Shown one piece after another: positions 25,637-34,394 of a DNA stretch of 64,000 bases. Source of the DNA: Treponema sp. UBA6367 (GTDB lineage Bacteria > Spirochaetota > Spirochaetia > Treponematales > Treponemataceae); assembly GCA_002437725.1 (NCBI GenBank), contig DJRF01000026.1:119315-183314 (forward strand), written 5' to 3'. The notes under the pieces are model-generated. The model was not told where the DNA came from, made no database searches, and was given only the letters and a program-made list of their open reading frames with translations. A program made the position numbers and the translations under genes. Numbering within the stretch: position 1 is the stretch's first letter; every line of letters starts with the position of its first letter.

Positions 25637-27133
25637 ATGAGCGGCAAAACAGAAAAGTCCCCGGAAAATACACTTTCTCCCAAGTCACTGAAAAAGAATG
25701 CGGTGCTTAACATGACAAAAACTGTCATGTCGCTTGTGTTTCCGCTTATAACTTTTCCGTATTCAAGCCGTGTGCTTGGACCGGTCTATATAGGAAAGGT
25801 CAATTTTGCACAGTCGATTGTAAGCTATTTTGCTTTGGTTGCCGCGCTTGGAATCAGCACTTATGCGGTAAGGGAAAGCGCGAAGCTACGTGATGACAGA
25901 GAAAAACTCTCTGTTTTTGTGAAAGAAGTCTTTTCCCTGAATATGATTTCCACGGTTGTCTCATACATCCTTTTTGCGCTTGCGTTGGCTGTTGTTCCTG
26001 CGTTTGAGAGCTATAGAAAACTGCTGTGTGTCTGCGGCGCGTCAATTCTTTTTACGACTCTTGGCATGGATTGGCTTTATACAGGACTTGAGGAATTCAA
26101 GTATATAACGGTTCGGTCTATCGCTTTCCAGTTCATAAGCCTGACTCTTCTGTTTATTTTTGTCCGGAACCAGAATGACTATCTTAAATACGCAGGGATA
26201 AGCGTTGTGTCATCTGTTGGAAGCAACATCTGCAATTTTATACATGCAAGACATTTTGTTGATTTTAAGATAAAAGCCAGGAATCTGAAAAAGCATCTGA
26301 AACCGGTTTTTACGCTTTTTGCAATGAGCGCGGCTGTCAGCATCTACACAGTTTTGGACACTACAATGCTAGGCTTTATAAAGGGCGACGAGGCGGTTGG
26401 AATCTATACCGCGGCAACAAAAATAAACCGCATGGTCATAATGATGATAACAGCCGCGACAGCCGTGCTTCTTCCGCGTTTGTCTTATTATGCAGATAAA
26501 GACAGGAATGAATTTCTGCGTCTTGCAAACAAGGCATTGCAGTTTGTCGTTATGTTCTCGGTTCCGTGCGCGGCAGGTCTTTTTATCCTTGCTGAGCCGG
26601 CTGTTCTTCTTTTCAGCGGAGAGCAGTTTTTGTCTGCAGTTCCTGTGATGAAGATTATGAATGCGGTGATTGTGCTTATAGGGGTAAGCAATGTCGTTGG
26701 AATCCAGATTTTTATGTCAGTCGGAAAAGAAAGATATACGCTTTTTTCGGTTATTGTTGGCGCTGCTGTAAATTTTGCGATGAACATGATCTTTATTCCG
26801 CATTTTGGGGCAATAGGGGCCGCAGGCGGAACAGTCTGCGCTGAATTTTCAGTGACGGCTATCCAACTTGTTTGGGCAAGAAAATACTTTGACGTAAAAA
26901 AAATGATTGTCCATCTTTTTAAGGTTCTGCTCTCTTTGCTTGTCATGTCGATTTGTGTTTCTTGCGTAGGCAGGTATTTTAAGGCTTATTCAATTGAGCT
27001 GGTTTTAGGAATTCTTTCTGGAGTTCTGATCTATTCATTATGCCTGTTTGTTCTTAAAGATTCACTCTTTGTTGAATTTTTAGAGCAGCTTTCAGGCAGA
27101 TTTTATAAAAGTAATCAAAAGGAGGCAGACTGA
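25637..27133 (+). CDS. polysaccharide flippase (Wzx/MATE-like)
   Basis: A 498-residue membrane protein with about 14 hydrophobic helices. The N-terminal signature LVFPLITFPYSSRVLGPVYI is typical of the RfbX/Wzx oligosaccharide flippase family of the MOP superfamily. It should translocate lipid-linked repeat units across the cytoplasmic membrane. It begins 5 bp after the caspase-like gene. G+C content and codon use (many GCG, CGC, GTC codons) are visibly higher than in the glycosyltransferase genes at 29106-34394, suggesting a different origin. Confidence 0.88.
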   Translation: MSGKTEKSPENTLSPKSLKKNAVLNMTKTVMSLVFPLITFPYSSRVLGPVYIGKVNFAQSIVSYFALVAALGISTYAVRESAKLRDDREKLSVFVKEVFSLNMISTVVSYILFALALAVVPAFESYRKLLCVCGASILFTTLGMDWLYTGLEEFKYITVRSIAFQFISLTLLFIFVRNQNDYLKYAGISVVSSVGSNICNFIHARHFVDFKIKARNLKKHLKPVFTLFAMSAAVSIYTVLDTTMLGFIKGDEAVGIYTAATKINRMVIMMITAATAVLLPRLSYYADKDRNEFLRLANKALQFVVMFSVPCAAGLFILAEPAVLLFSGEQFLSAVPVMKIMNAVIVLIGVSNVVGIQIFMSVGKERYTLFSVIVGAAVNFAMNMIFIPHFGAIGAAGGTVCAEFSVTAIQLVWARKYFDVKKMIVHLFKVLLSLLVMSICVSCVGRYFKAYSIELVLGILSGVLIYSLCLFVLKDSLFVEFLEQLSGRFYKSNQKEAD

Positions 27134-27142
27134 AAAGATAAA

Positions 27143-27171
27143 TTGATTTTTGGAAATGACTGTGATATATT
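27143..27171 (+). promoter_or_regulatory. promoter of the 51-residue ORF / GNAT cassette
   Basis: TTGATT (27143-27148), 17 bp, TATATT (27166-27171), followed by AGGAGG (27181-27186) 7 nt before the ATG at 27194. The cassette can thus be expressed independently of the surrounding locus. Confidence 0.7.
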
Positions 27172-27193
27172 TTGATTTGTAGGAGGTATTCAA

Positions 27194-27349
27194 ATGGCAA
27201 CGATAAAACCTGTTCAGCCGTCTATTGCGGAAACTCTGGATATTTGGAAAAAAATTGTCGCTTCTGTTCTGAAAAAACCTTCCAAAGAACAAATCAAAAA
27301 AATGCAGAAAGAATCAGAAATGTTCAGCAAGGTTTGTGCAGATGACTGA
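27194..27349 (+). CDS. 51-residue protein, putative antitoxin-like partner of GNAT
   Basis: A short reading frame (MATIKPVQPSIAETLD to KVCADD) with a perfect AGGAGG 7 nt upstream and its own promoter. It is lysine-rich and predicted helical in the second half. It overlaps the start of the downstream acetyltransferase by 8 nt, the arrangement of a toxin-antitoxin pair. It does not look like the DUF1778/RHH antitoxins known for TacT-type toxins. The antitoxin role is inference from layout. Confidence 0.55.
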   Translation: MATIKPVQPSIAETLDIWKKIVASVLKKPSKEQIKKMQKESEMFSKVCADD

Positions 27350-27917
27350 TTTTCTTTCAGAGGATGTTTCTTCATTAGTTGTAATTGAAAAACTCTCTGA
27401 GAAAAATCTGAATGAAAGTTTTTCTGTTGATAAAAAATTTGCTGAATACAAGGATTTCCTGTATTTTGACGCATTAAGCTACCAGTCTCTTTTTATTTCT
27501 CAGACTTTTTTATTGCTTGAAAAAGAAACAAGAAATATTATTGCTTATATTTCGTTTGTCGCAGACACAGTTGCTTTGAATCCGAGAGAAAAGAAAAAAG
27601 CAGGATTGCAAGAAATTCCTTTTTTGTTTCTTCTGGCTCTTAAGATTGCAAAACTTGCAGTAAGTGACTCGTCTGAAGAAAAGTATAAGCATATAGGCTC
27701 GTATTTAATCCGTTTTGCCTGTGCGAAAGCGTTCAAGGCAAATGAAAATTTTATGGCTTGCCGTCTTGTCTCTGTTGATGCTGATATTGAGCATAATCCT
27801 GATGTATTGAAGTTTTATGAGAAAAACGGATTTTCAGCTTTGAAAAATTCTGTGTATAAAAAGAAATTTCCAAATCGCACAAAAACAGTCGGAATGTGGA
27901 AAGACATTTTCTTATAA
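27342..27917 (+). CDS. GNAT-family N-acetyltransferase, possibly toxin-like
   Basis: A 191-residue protein starting MTDFLSEDV. GNAT features: IIAYISFVADTVAL (strand 4), the acetyl-CoA loop around YKHIGSYLIRFACAKAF, and the C-terminal ACRLVSVDAD...LKFYEKNGF motif. The last two blocks are shared with RNA- or aminoacyl-tRNA-acetylating toxins and with housekeeping GNATs alike. The start overlaps the 51-residue frame by 8 nt. The cassette lies inside the polysaccharide locus but has its own promoter. The substrate is unknown. Confidence 0.65.
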   Translation: MTDFLSEDVSSLVVIEKLSEKNLNESFSVDKKFAEYKDFLYFDALSYQSLFISQTFLLLEKETRNIIAYISFVADTVALNPREKKKAGLQEIPFLFLLALKIAKLAVSDSSEEKYKHIGSYLIRFACAKAFKANENFMACRLVSVDADIEHNPDVLKFYEKNGFSALKNSVYKKKFPNRTKTVGMWKDIFL

Positions 27918-27973
27918 AGAAGACTGATTTTTTGATGTTCTAAAACTTATTTATCTTTTCAGCCAGAATGTAA

Positions 27974-29116
27974 ATGGCTGGAACAACTCAAACAAAACAT
28001 TCACATTACGACTATCTCATCGTGGGCTCCGGCTTATACGGGGCGACTTTTGCCTATCTTGCCGCTAAAGCCGGAAAGATAGGCATTGTCATAGACAAAC
28101 GCCCTCAGCTCGGCGGAAATATCTACTGCGAAAACGTAGATGGAATCCATGTCCACAAGTATGGAGCGCATATCTTCCACACCTCAAAAAAGAAAGTCTG
28201 GGATTTTGTGAACAGCTTTGTTCCGTTCAACCGCTACACGAACTCTCCGGTCGCAAATTTCCATGGAAAACTTTTCAACCTGCCGTTCAACATGAACACT
28301 TTCTACCAGATGTGGGGCGTAACAACACCTGCACAAGCGATGGCAAAAATCGAGCAGCAGAAAAATGAAAGCGGAATCACTGAGCCGAAAAACCTTGAGG
28401 AGCAGGCAATAAGCCTTGTGGGGCGCGACATCTACGAGACTCTGGTGAAGGAATACACCGAAAAGCAGTGGGGCAGACCTTGCACAGAGCTTCCTGCATT
28501 CATCATAAAGCGGCTTCCGGTGCGGTTCACCTTTGACAACAACTATTTCAACGACGCATACCAGGGAATCCCGATTGGCGGCTACAACAGACTGACGGAA
28601 GGATTGCTTTGCGGAATTGAGACGATATGCGGTGAAGACTATTTTAAGGACCGAGAGAAATGGAATGGCATGGCGGAAAAAATCGTGTTCACAGGAAAAA
28701 TCGATGAATTCTTTGGCTATAAGTTTGGAAAACTTGAATACCGCACAGTCCGTTTTGAGATAGAGACACTCGGGGTGCAGAATTTCCAGGGAAACGCGGT
28801 TGTGAACTACACAAGCCACGACGAGCCATTCACAAGAATCATAGAGCACAAGCATTTTGAGCCGGAAAATCCGTTCTACCAGCAGGACAAGACGGTAATC
28901 TCAAAGGAATACTCAACCGAATGGCACGAGAGAGTCGAACCCTTCTACCCGGTGAATGACGCGAAAAATGTGGAAGTCTACAAGAAATACAAGGAGCTTG
29001 CAGAGGCCCAAGACAAGGTGATTTTCGGCGGCCGGCTTGCGGAATACAAATACTACGACATGGACGACGTGATTGAAAAGTGCATGAAAGACTGGGAGAA
29101 AGAGAATGAAAGATAG
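27974..29116 (+). CDS. glf: UDP-galactopyranose mutase
   Basis: A flavoenzyme converting UDP-galactopyranose to UDP-galactofuranose, 380 residues. The FAD-binding motif is VGSGLYGATFAYLAA near residue 18. HKYGAHIFHTS and YTEKQWGRPCTELP match the family active-site segments. It implies that the surface glycan made by this locus contains galactofuranose. G+C content is clearly higher than in the next genes. Its end overlaps the downstream glycosyltransferase by 11 nt. Confidence 0.93.
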   Translation: MAGTTQTKHSHYDYLIVGSGLYGATFAYLAAKAGKIGIVIDKRPQLGGNIYCENVDGIHVHKYGAHIFHTSKKKVWDFVNSFVPFNRYTNSPVANFHGKLFNLPFNMNTFYQMWGVTTPAQAMAKIEQQKNESGITEPKNLEEQAISLVGRDIYETLVKEYTEKQWGRPCTELPAFIIKRLPVRFTFDNNYFNDAYQGIPIGGYNRLTEGLLCGIETICGEDYFKDREKWNGMAEKIVFTGKIDEFFGYKFGKLEYRTVRFEIETLGVQNFQGNAVVNYTSHDEPFTRIIEHKHFEPENPFYQQDKTVISKEYSTEWHERVEPFYPVNDAKNVEVYKKYKELAEAQDKVIFGGRLAEYKYYDMDDVIEKCMKDWEKENER

Positions 29117-30137
29117 CAAAAAAATTATTGCAAAAAAAATATACGTTGTTTGTCCCCCTGGTATAAAAACCGGTGGTCCAGAATTACTTCATCAACTTGT
29201 ATTTACTTTGAATAAGAATGGATTTTGTGCTCATATTGCTTATGCTGGAAACATTAACCATTCATACAAAATAATTGATGAGTATAAGCAATATATAAAT
29301 TCTTATCTGCTGCTTCCTGAAATTGAGGATTCACCAGAAAATCTAGTAATTGTTCCTGAAACAAATGTTTTTATCTTAAAAAAATATAAAAACATTCAAA
29401 AAGCAATTTGGTGGCTTTCGGTAGATAATTTTTATCTTCGTTATTTTTGCATGGAGTCAATCAAATATAGAATTGCTACATGGGGATTTTTACGTTTTGT
29501 AAAACGTTCCTTTTTTACAAGAAATGTAATGAATCCAGAAAATTATCTTTCCATGGATTCTAAATTTGTTCAAAGCATTCATTTTCATTTGTGTCAGAGT
29601 ATATATGCAGTAGAGGAATGCAAAAAGCATAGTCTTGCACCAATTTATCTTTCAGATTATCTGAATGATGACTTTTTCTCTGGAAAAACTGGTGAAATTA
29701 ATAAAGAAAATATTGTGGTTTATAGTCCTGCGAAAGGATTTAAGTTTACTAATAAAATAATAAAAAGGAATCCTGATATAAACTTTGTTCCTATAGAAAA
29801 TATGACGAGGATGCAAGTGTTGAATCTTCTGGCACGTGCTAAAGTTTATATTGATTTCGGAAATCATCCAGGAAAAGACAGAATTCCACGTGAAGCAAGA
29901 ATGCAAGGTTGCATCGTTATTACTGGCAAAAATGGTAGTGCAAAATATTTTGAAGATGTTCCAATTGAAGAAAAATTTGATAAAAGTCCAAAAAACATCT
30001 CCGTTATATCAACATTAATAAAACAAATTTTTGATAATTATGCAATTTGGAATAACAAGCAGATAGATTACACAAATTTTATAAAAAAGGAAAAGCAACT
30101 GTTTGAAGAAAATGTTGCGGCGGTTTTTGGAGCATAA
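29106..30137 (+). CDS. glycosyltransferase, GT-B-like
   Basis: A 343-residue protein. The N-terminal YVVCPPGIKTGGPELLHQLV matches the nucleotide-sugar-side glycine loop of GT-B enzymes. The C-terminal half has KVYIDFGNHPGKDRIPREARMQGCIVIT, like the donor-binding region with an acidic/arginine pair. It overlaps glf by 11 nt, so translation is coupled. It is AT-rich compared with glf. It could be the galactofuranosyltransferase of the locus, but nothing in the sequence proves the donor. Confidence 0.6.
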   Translation: MKDSKKIIAKKIYVVCPPGIKTGGPELLHQLVFTLNKNGFCAHIAYAGNINHSYKIIDEYKQYINSYLLLPEIEDSPENLVIVPETNVFILKKYKNIQKAIWWLSVDNFYLRYFCMESIKYRIATWGFLRFVKRSFFTRNVMNPENYLSMDSKFVQSIHFHLCQSIYAVEECKKHSLAPIYLSDYLNDDFFSGKTGEINKENIVVYSPAKGFKFTNKIIKRNPDINFVPIENMTRMQVLNLLARAKVYIDFGNHPGKDRIPREARMQGCIVITGKNGSAKYFEDVPIEEKFDKSPKNISVISTLIKQIFDNYAIWNNKQIDYTNFIKKEKQLFEENVAAVFGA

Positions 30138-30239
30138 ATAATAAAAAATGGTCGTGATAATTTCAGTAATGATGTGATTATATATAGAGTTCTAAATCTA
30201 ATTGTCTTAATTGATAATAAATACAAGGAGAAAAATAAA

Positions 30240-30427
30240 ATGGAAATAGAGAATATAAGAATTCTTTTAGGAAAGCATTAAAAAATGGTATTGAGTTTAG
30301 GCAGATAGTGGACTCTGTTTTGAAGTATATAGAGATTGGTTTGAATCCTGAAAACTATGAGTTGAGTAAGTATCATAAAAATCTATTAAGTAAATACAAA
30401 AATAGATTTTTGAAATTGGGTAGGTAG
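30240..30427 (+). pseudogene. remnant of a small gene with a frameshift
   Basis: AAGGAG and an ATG at 30240 would start translation, but that frame stops after 13 codons. In the frame shifted by one base, an uninterrupted, protein-like stretch runs to the stop at 30427 (EYKNSFRKALKNGIEF through KNRFLKLGR, about 60 residues) without a start codon. The simplest reading is a gene disabled by a small indel, or the tail of a displaced gene. I do not recognise the family. Confidence 0.45.
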
Positions 30428-30432
30428 AATAA

Positions 30433-31320
30433 ATGGAGAATTTAAGTTGTGTTTTTATTATCTTAAATTATAATGATGCATCAACAACAAAAAAACTGGT
30501 AAATAAGTTGTTTTGTTGTTCTTGTATTGAATATATCATTCTTATTGATAACAAATCTACAGACGACTCATATTCTAAACTACAATATGAATATAAACAT
30601 TCAAAAAAAGTTACCGTAATTCAATCTGACAAAAATGGAGGTTATTCCTACGGAAATAATTTTGGTATTAATTTTTACTTAAATAATAATTTTACGTCAG
30701 ATTTTGTGGTGATTTCTAATCCGGATATTTGTATTTCTGAAGAAAACTTAAAACAATTATTACAAATTGCAAAATCTGATAAAAATATTGGTGCATTAGC
30801 TCCAATGATGAATATAAAAGACCAAAATATATATAAAATATCGGCATGGAAACAACCAGGATATTTTTATGATTCTTTATCTTCTGTTCCAGTCTTCAGA
30901 AGATATGCACAGAAATTGGTCTGCTATAAGCAGAATTATTTTGATAAAGATAATGTTTCTGTTGATGTGTTACCTGGTTCATTTTTGATGATGCCTAAAA
31001 AAATTCTACAAGAAGGAATAAGGTTTGATGATAGGTTTTTCTTATTTTGCGAAGAGCGCATATTTTGTGAAAAAATACGAAAGTTGAATTACAAAGTTAT
31101 TCTTGCGACAAAAATTCAATATGACCATTTTGAAAGTGTATCAATAAAAAAGAATTTTTCAAAAGAGACAGCACGTCAAACTTTATTAAATAATAGCAAA
31201 AAAAAGTATTATGAGTTTTATAAATCTAAAAATAAAATTCGGAACTTTTTTTTATTCATGGCGATTGATTTTAATTTTCTATTAATGAAAGCCATTTATG
31301 CGATGAGGACTAAAAAATGA
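30433..31320 (+). CDS. family 2 glycosyltransferase
   Basis: A 295-residue GT-A enzyme. The N-terminal FIILNYNDASTT strand, the NKSTDDS loop and the VVISNPDICISEENL segment (in place of DxD) are typical of rhamnosyltransferase-like GT2 proteins. PGSFLMMPKKILQ and FFLFCEERIFCEKIRKLNY follow in the expected order. A hydrophobic C-terminus may associate with the membrane. It overlaps the next gene by 4 nt (ATGA). Confidence 0.82.
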   Translation: MENLSCVFIILNYNDASTTKKLVNKLFCCSCIEYIILIDNKSTDDSYSKLQYEYKHSKKVTVIQSDKNGGYSYGNNFGINFYLNNNFTSDFVVISNPDICISEENLKQLLQIAKSDKNIGALAPMMNIKDQNIYKISAWKQPGYFYDSLSSVPVFRRYAQKLVCYKQNYFDKDNVSVDVLPGSFLMMPKKILQEGIRFDDRFFLFCEERIFCEKIRKLNYKVILATKIQYDHFESVSIKKNFSKETARQTLLNNSKKKYYEFYKSKNKIRNFFLFMAIDFNFLLMKAIYAMRTKK

Positions 31321-32426
31321 ATCCATTCCTTCATATTCTAGGCATATCTATAAAATATCTTCTCATTAATTCAAGAACTCTGCTGAAACTTCTTTTTCAA
31401 CGGCAGAAGCTGAATCTATTGAACTCAGATAATATTGATACTGTTGTTTTCACACATAATCTTGGTGGCGGAACTTTAAACTATGAAAAACAGAATTTTT
31501 ATGCAGAAAACGTTCTGATTTTCCGTGTTATTTCTTATAGAAATGATTTTTGCTTTTCTATTGAAAATGCTGAAGATAAACTTATTGCGACTAAAAAGAA
31601 TGTTTTTAATTTTGTGAAAAGCCTGAAAATCAAGAATGTGATTGTCAATTCTCTTTGCGGTTATAAAAATCCAGAGCAAATATTATTGTTCGTCATGAAT
31701 AATTTTCGAACATCTTTCAATAAGTACCTTGTTCATGATTATCATTGCATTTGCAATAAAAACAATGCAACTCTTTTGCTAAAAGAAAAATATTGTGGCT
31801 TAAAATGTTCTGGGTGCAAATTAGAAAAAAAGGCTGAAATATGGAGAAGGCTTTGGCATGGATATTTCAAGATTGTAAATGAAATTGTTTGTTTCTCTAA
31901 TTCTTCGAAAGAAATTTTGACTTCGGTTTTTCCGGAGATAAAAAATAGAATTTCAGTAATTCCTCATTCAATGGATTATTGTACTTTTTCGCCGCTGAAT
32001 ATAAAAAATGCTTGCAATATTGCTGTTGTTGGCAATTGTTCAAATATTCCAAAAGGAAAAAACGTTATAAAAAAACTTGTAAAAAGGATAAAAAAAGCAA
32101 GAAACAGAAAATTTTATATAGTTGGAAAAGCTCCATTCTTTTTTCACCATAACTCTCGTTTTGTGGAATATTCAGGAAAATATAATTTAAAATTTTTGCC
32201 GGAAATACTGGAATCCGGCAAAATTGGAGTGGTTGTGTTCACTTCAATTTTGCCGGAAACATTTTCCTATGCTGTAAGTGAATTTATGAGGCTTGGTTTG
32301 TATATTGTAAGTTTGAATTTAGGGGCACAAGGGGAAAAGCTGAAAAATTACGAAAAAGCAGTTTTCGTAAAAGATTTAAGACCGGAAACTATTCTTGAAG
32401 GAGTAGAAAAATGTTTTACCTTGTAG
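31317..32426 (+). CDS. glycosyltransferase, family 4-like
   Basis: A 369-residue GT-B-type protein. The acceptor half contains HDYHCIC and CGLKCSGCKLEKKAEIWRR, a cysteine pattern seen in GT4 proteins of polysaccharide clusters. The donor half has VVGNCSNIPKGKNVI and PETFSYAVSEFMRLGLYIV, the EX7E-like region. It overlaps both neighbours (4 nt upstream, 16 nt downstream), indicating one tightly coupled transcript. Sugar specificity is unknown. Confidence 0.7.
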   Translation: MNPFLHILGISIKYLLINSRTLLKLLFQRQKLNLLNSDNIDTVVFTHNLGGGTLNYEKQNFYAENVLIFRVISYRNDFCFSIENAEDKLIATKKNVFNFVKSLKIKNVIVNSLCGYKNPEQILLFVMNNFRTSFNKYLVHDYHCICNKNNATLLLKEKYCGLKCSGCKLEKKAEIWRRLWHGYFKIVNEIVCFSNSSKEILTSVFPEIKNRISVIPHSMDYCTFSPLNIKNACNIAVVGNCSNIPKGKNVIKKLVKRIKKARNRKFYIVGKAPFFFHHNSRFVEYSGKYNLKFLPEILESGKIGVVVFTSILPETFSYAVSEFMRLGLYIVSLNLGAQGEKLKNYEKAVFVKDLRPETILEGVEKCFTL

Positions 32427-33571
32427 TTTTTGGCTTTATCTTGTTTTTTTCTATTTGCAGTATGTATTCGTTTAGAAAAAGCGAAGTTTATCTTTCTAAT
32501 GTTCTTTTTTATTCAATGATCTTTGCATTGATTATTATTGGCGGTTTTCGTTTTGAAACAGGAGGAGACTGGCCTGGATATAAGCTAATGTATGACGGGC
32601 TTGACAAAGAGTGGGGCGTTATAGAGCCATTGTTTCAAGTTGTGATTAATTTTGCAAAACTGTTTGGCAGTTACCAATGGATTTTCTTTTTTTGTGAAGT
32701 AATTCGTTTTGTTACGATGGCTATTTTTCTTGAAAAAAATACAGATTTTGATAAAAAGTACAAATGCCTTTTTGTTCTTTTGTATTATGCTATGTATTTT
32801 TTCTATTATGACCTTGTGATTATAAGGCAGTCAACTGCTGCTGCTATATTCATATTTGGAATATTAAAAAAGAAAAATATATCATTTAAGGAATATCTAT
32901 TTTATGTTGCATTAGCTACTTGCTTCCATTTTTCAAGTTTATTTCTGATTTTTATGTATTATCCGCTTTTTAAAATGAAAGAAAAGAATGTCGGGACTGT
33001 TACTTTATTGTTCATAGTTTTCTATTTTGTCGGCTTGGACTTATTGCCTGCTTTGCTTGAATTGATGTTAAAGATTCTTCCTTCAAATCCATTGTTTAGG
33101 AAGCTATATGCATACACTCAAATTGCGGTACTAGCCACAGCTAGAAAGATAACAGGTCAGTCTTTAGTCTATATTCTTACTTTTTTTACAGTCTTGTTTG
33201 ACAGAATTGTATTAAGAAAAAAAGGAAATGTACTTTATTTTAATGGAATGTGTCTCTTTATGTTTCTTTATTTTGGTTTTCCAAGTCTCTCGACTATAAG
33301 CACAAGGCTATGTACGTATTTTTCAATATTTGTGATTTTTACTTTGATAGAAATAATTTCGATTTATAAAAAGACTGTAATTGTTCCTGCGATAATAATT
33401 GCACTTTGTTTTTGTTTTAACAAAAGCATATTTTTTGAAGCACCAACACATGTTGCTTACAATCCATATCAATTTTATTGGACTCATGAAGCTTTCGGAA
33501 CTAATAGTAACGGTTTGGAGCGTTTAAATAAGACTAATAAAGCCAGTATGCAAATACGAGGAGATAAATAA
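32411..33571 (+). CDS. EpsG-like polysaccharide polymerase (Wzy type)
   Basis: A 386-residue membrane protein with about ten hydrophobic helices. GGFRFETGGDWPGYKLMYDGL near residue 45 is the EpsG-family signature, followed by IIRQSTAAAIFIF. It would polymerise flipped repeat units on the outer face of the membrane, working with the flippase at 25637. The start lies 16 nt inside the preceding gene. Confidence 0.78.
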   Translation: MFYLVVFGFILFFSICSMYSFRKSEVYLSNVLFYSMIFALIIIGGFRFETGGDWPGYKLMYDGLDKEWGVIEPLFQVVINFAKLFGSYQWIFFFCEVIRFVTMAIFLEKNTDFDKKYKCLFVLLYYAMYFFYYDLVIIRQSTAAAIFIFGILKKKNISFKEYLFYVALATCFHFSSLFLIFMYYPLFKMKEKNVGTVTLLFIVFYFVGLDLLPALLELMLKILPSNPLFRKLYAYTQIAVLATARKITGQSLVYILTFFTVLFDRIVLRKKGNVLYFNGMCLFMFLYFGFPSLSTISTRLCTYFSIFVIFTLIEIISIYKKTVIVPAIIIALCFCFNKSIFFEAPTHVAYNPYQFYWTHEAFGTNSNGLERLNKTNKASMQIRGDK

Positions 33572-33575
33572 ATTC

Positions 33576-34394
33576 ATGAAAGAGTTAAATTTAAAAACAA
33601 TAAAAGAAACTGAGCTGAACATTTTAAGGTCGTTCGATGATTTTTGCAAAAAAAATAATCTTGAATATACTTTAGCATACGGAACATTACTTGGTTGTGT
33701 AAGACATAAAGGTTTTATTCCTTGGGATGATGACATAGATGTTTTTATGTCGCGCGAAGATTACGATAAACTTCTTCTTTTAAAACTTGAATTTGAAAAT
33801 TCTTTTAAAGATTTGAAATTCAAAAATCTTGGAGATAAAAATTACCCTTTTGGCTTTTTAAAAATTACTGATGATACAACGCGTGTTGAAGAAAAGGAGA
33901 TAGAATCTAAATATCAGTATGGAATTTGGATTGATGTTTTTCCATTGGATAAAATTTCTAGCAATAGAAAAAAACATATTAGAAATGCAAAAAAGATTGA
34001 TTTTTGGAATAAAATTCTTGTTAAGTCTATTATAAAAAGTGGAAACATTGGCATAACGAAAATACAAAAAATTGTAAATTCCGTATTTTTGATTCCTTTG
34101 GCACATCTTATTGGATATTTTTTCGACATACCAAAATTATGTGACAAAAAATCAAGGATATTTAATTCTGGAAATACACATTATGTAACTAATTATATAT
34201 GGGAAAACAACACAAGAAAACCTGTTTTCGATATTAACAAAATTTTTCCAACTAAAAAGGGGCGTTTTGAAGGTTTTGAATTCAATATTCCAAATGACAG
34301 TGGTTATGTGTTGAAATCTTTATACGGTGATTATATGAAACTTCCGCCTGAATCGGAAAGAGTGTCTCACTTAGCAAGAGCATGGAAAATATAA
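33576..34394 (+). CDS. LicD-family phosphotransferase
   Basis: A 272-residue nucleotidyltransferase-fold enzyme. LAYGTLLGCVRHKGFIPWDDDID is the LicD signature with the metal-binding aspartates. In the family such enzymes attach phosphocholine, or other phospho-alditols, from CDP-linked donors to surface glycans. No licA/licC-type choline genes are nearby, so the substituent is open. It is coupled to the next gene by a TAATG overlap. Confidence 0.85.
   Translation: MKELNLKTIKETELNILRSFDDFCKKNNLEYTLAYGTLLGCVRHKGFIPWDDDIDVFMSREDYDKLLLLKLEFENSFKDLKFKNLGDKNYPFGFLKITDDTTRVEEKEIESKYQYGIWIDVFPLDKISSNRKKHIRNAKKIDFWNKILVKSIIKSGNIGITKIQKIVNSVFLIPLAHLIGYFFDIPKLCDKKSRIFNSGNTHYVTNYIWENNTRKPVFDINKIFPTKKGRFEGFEFNIPNDSGYVLKSLYGDYMKLPPESERVSHLARAWKI

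Noticed and set aside
28184..28855. A 223-codon minus-strand frame inside glf
   Set aside because: It is antisense to a clear UDP-galactopyranose mutase. The composition looks like reverse-complement coding sequence and no start signal is present.
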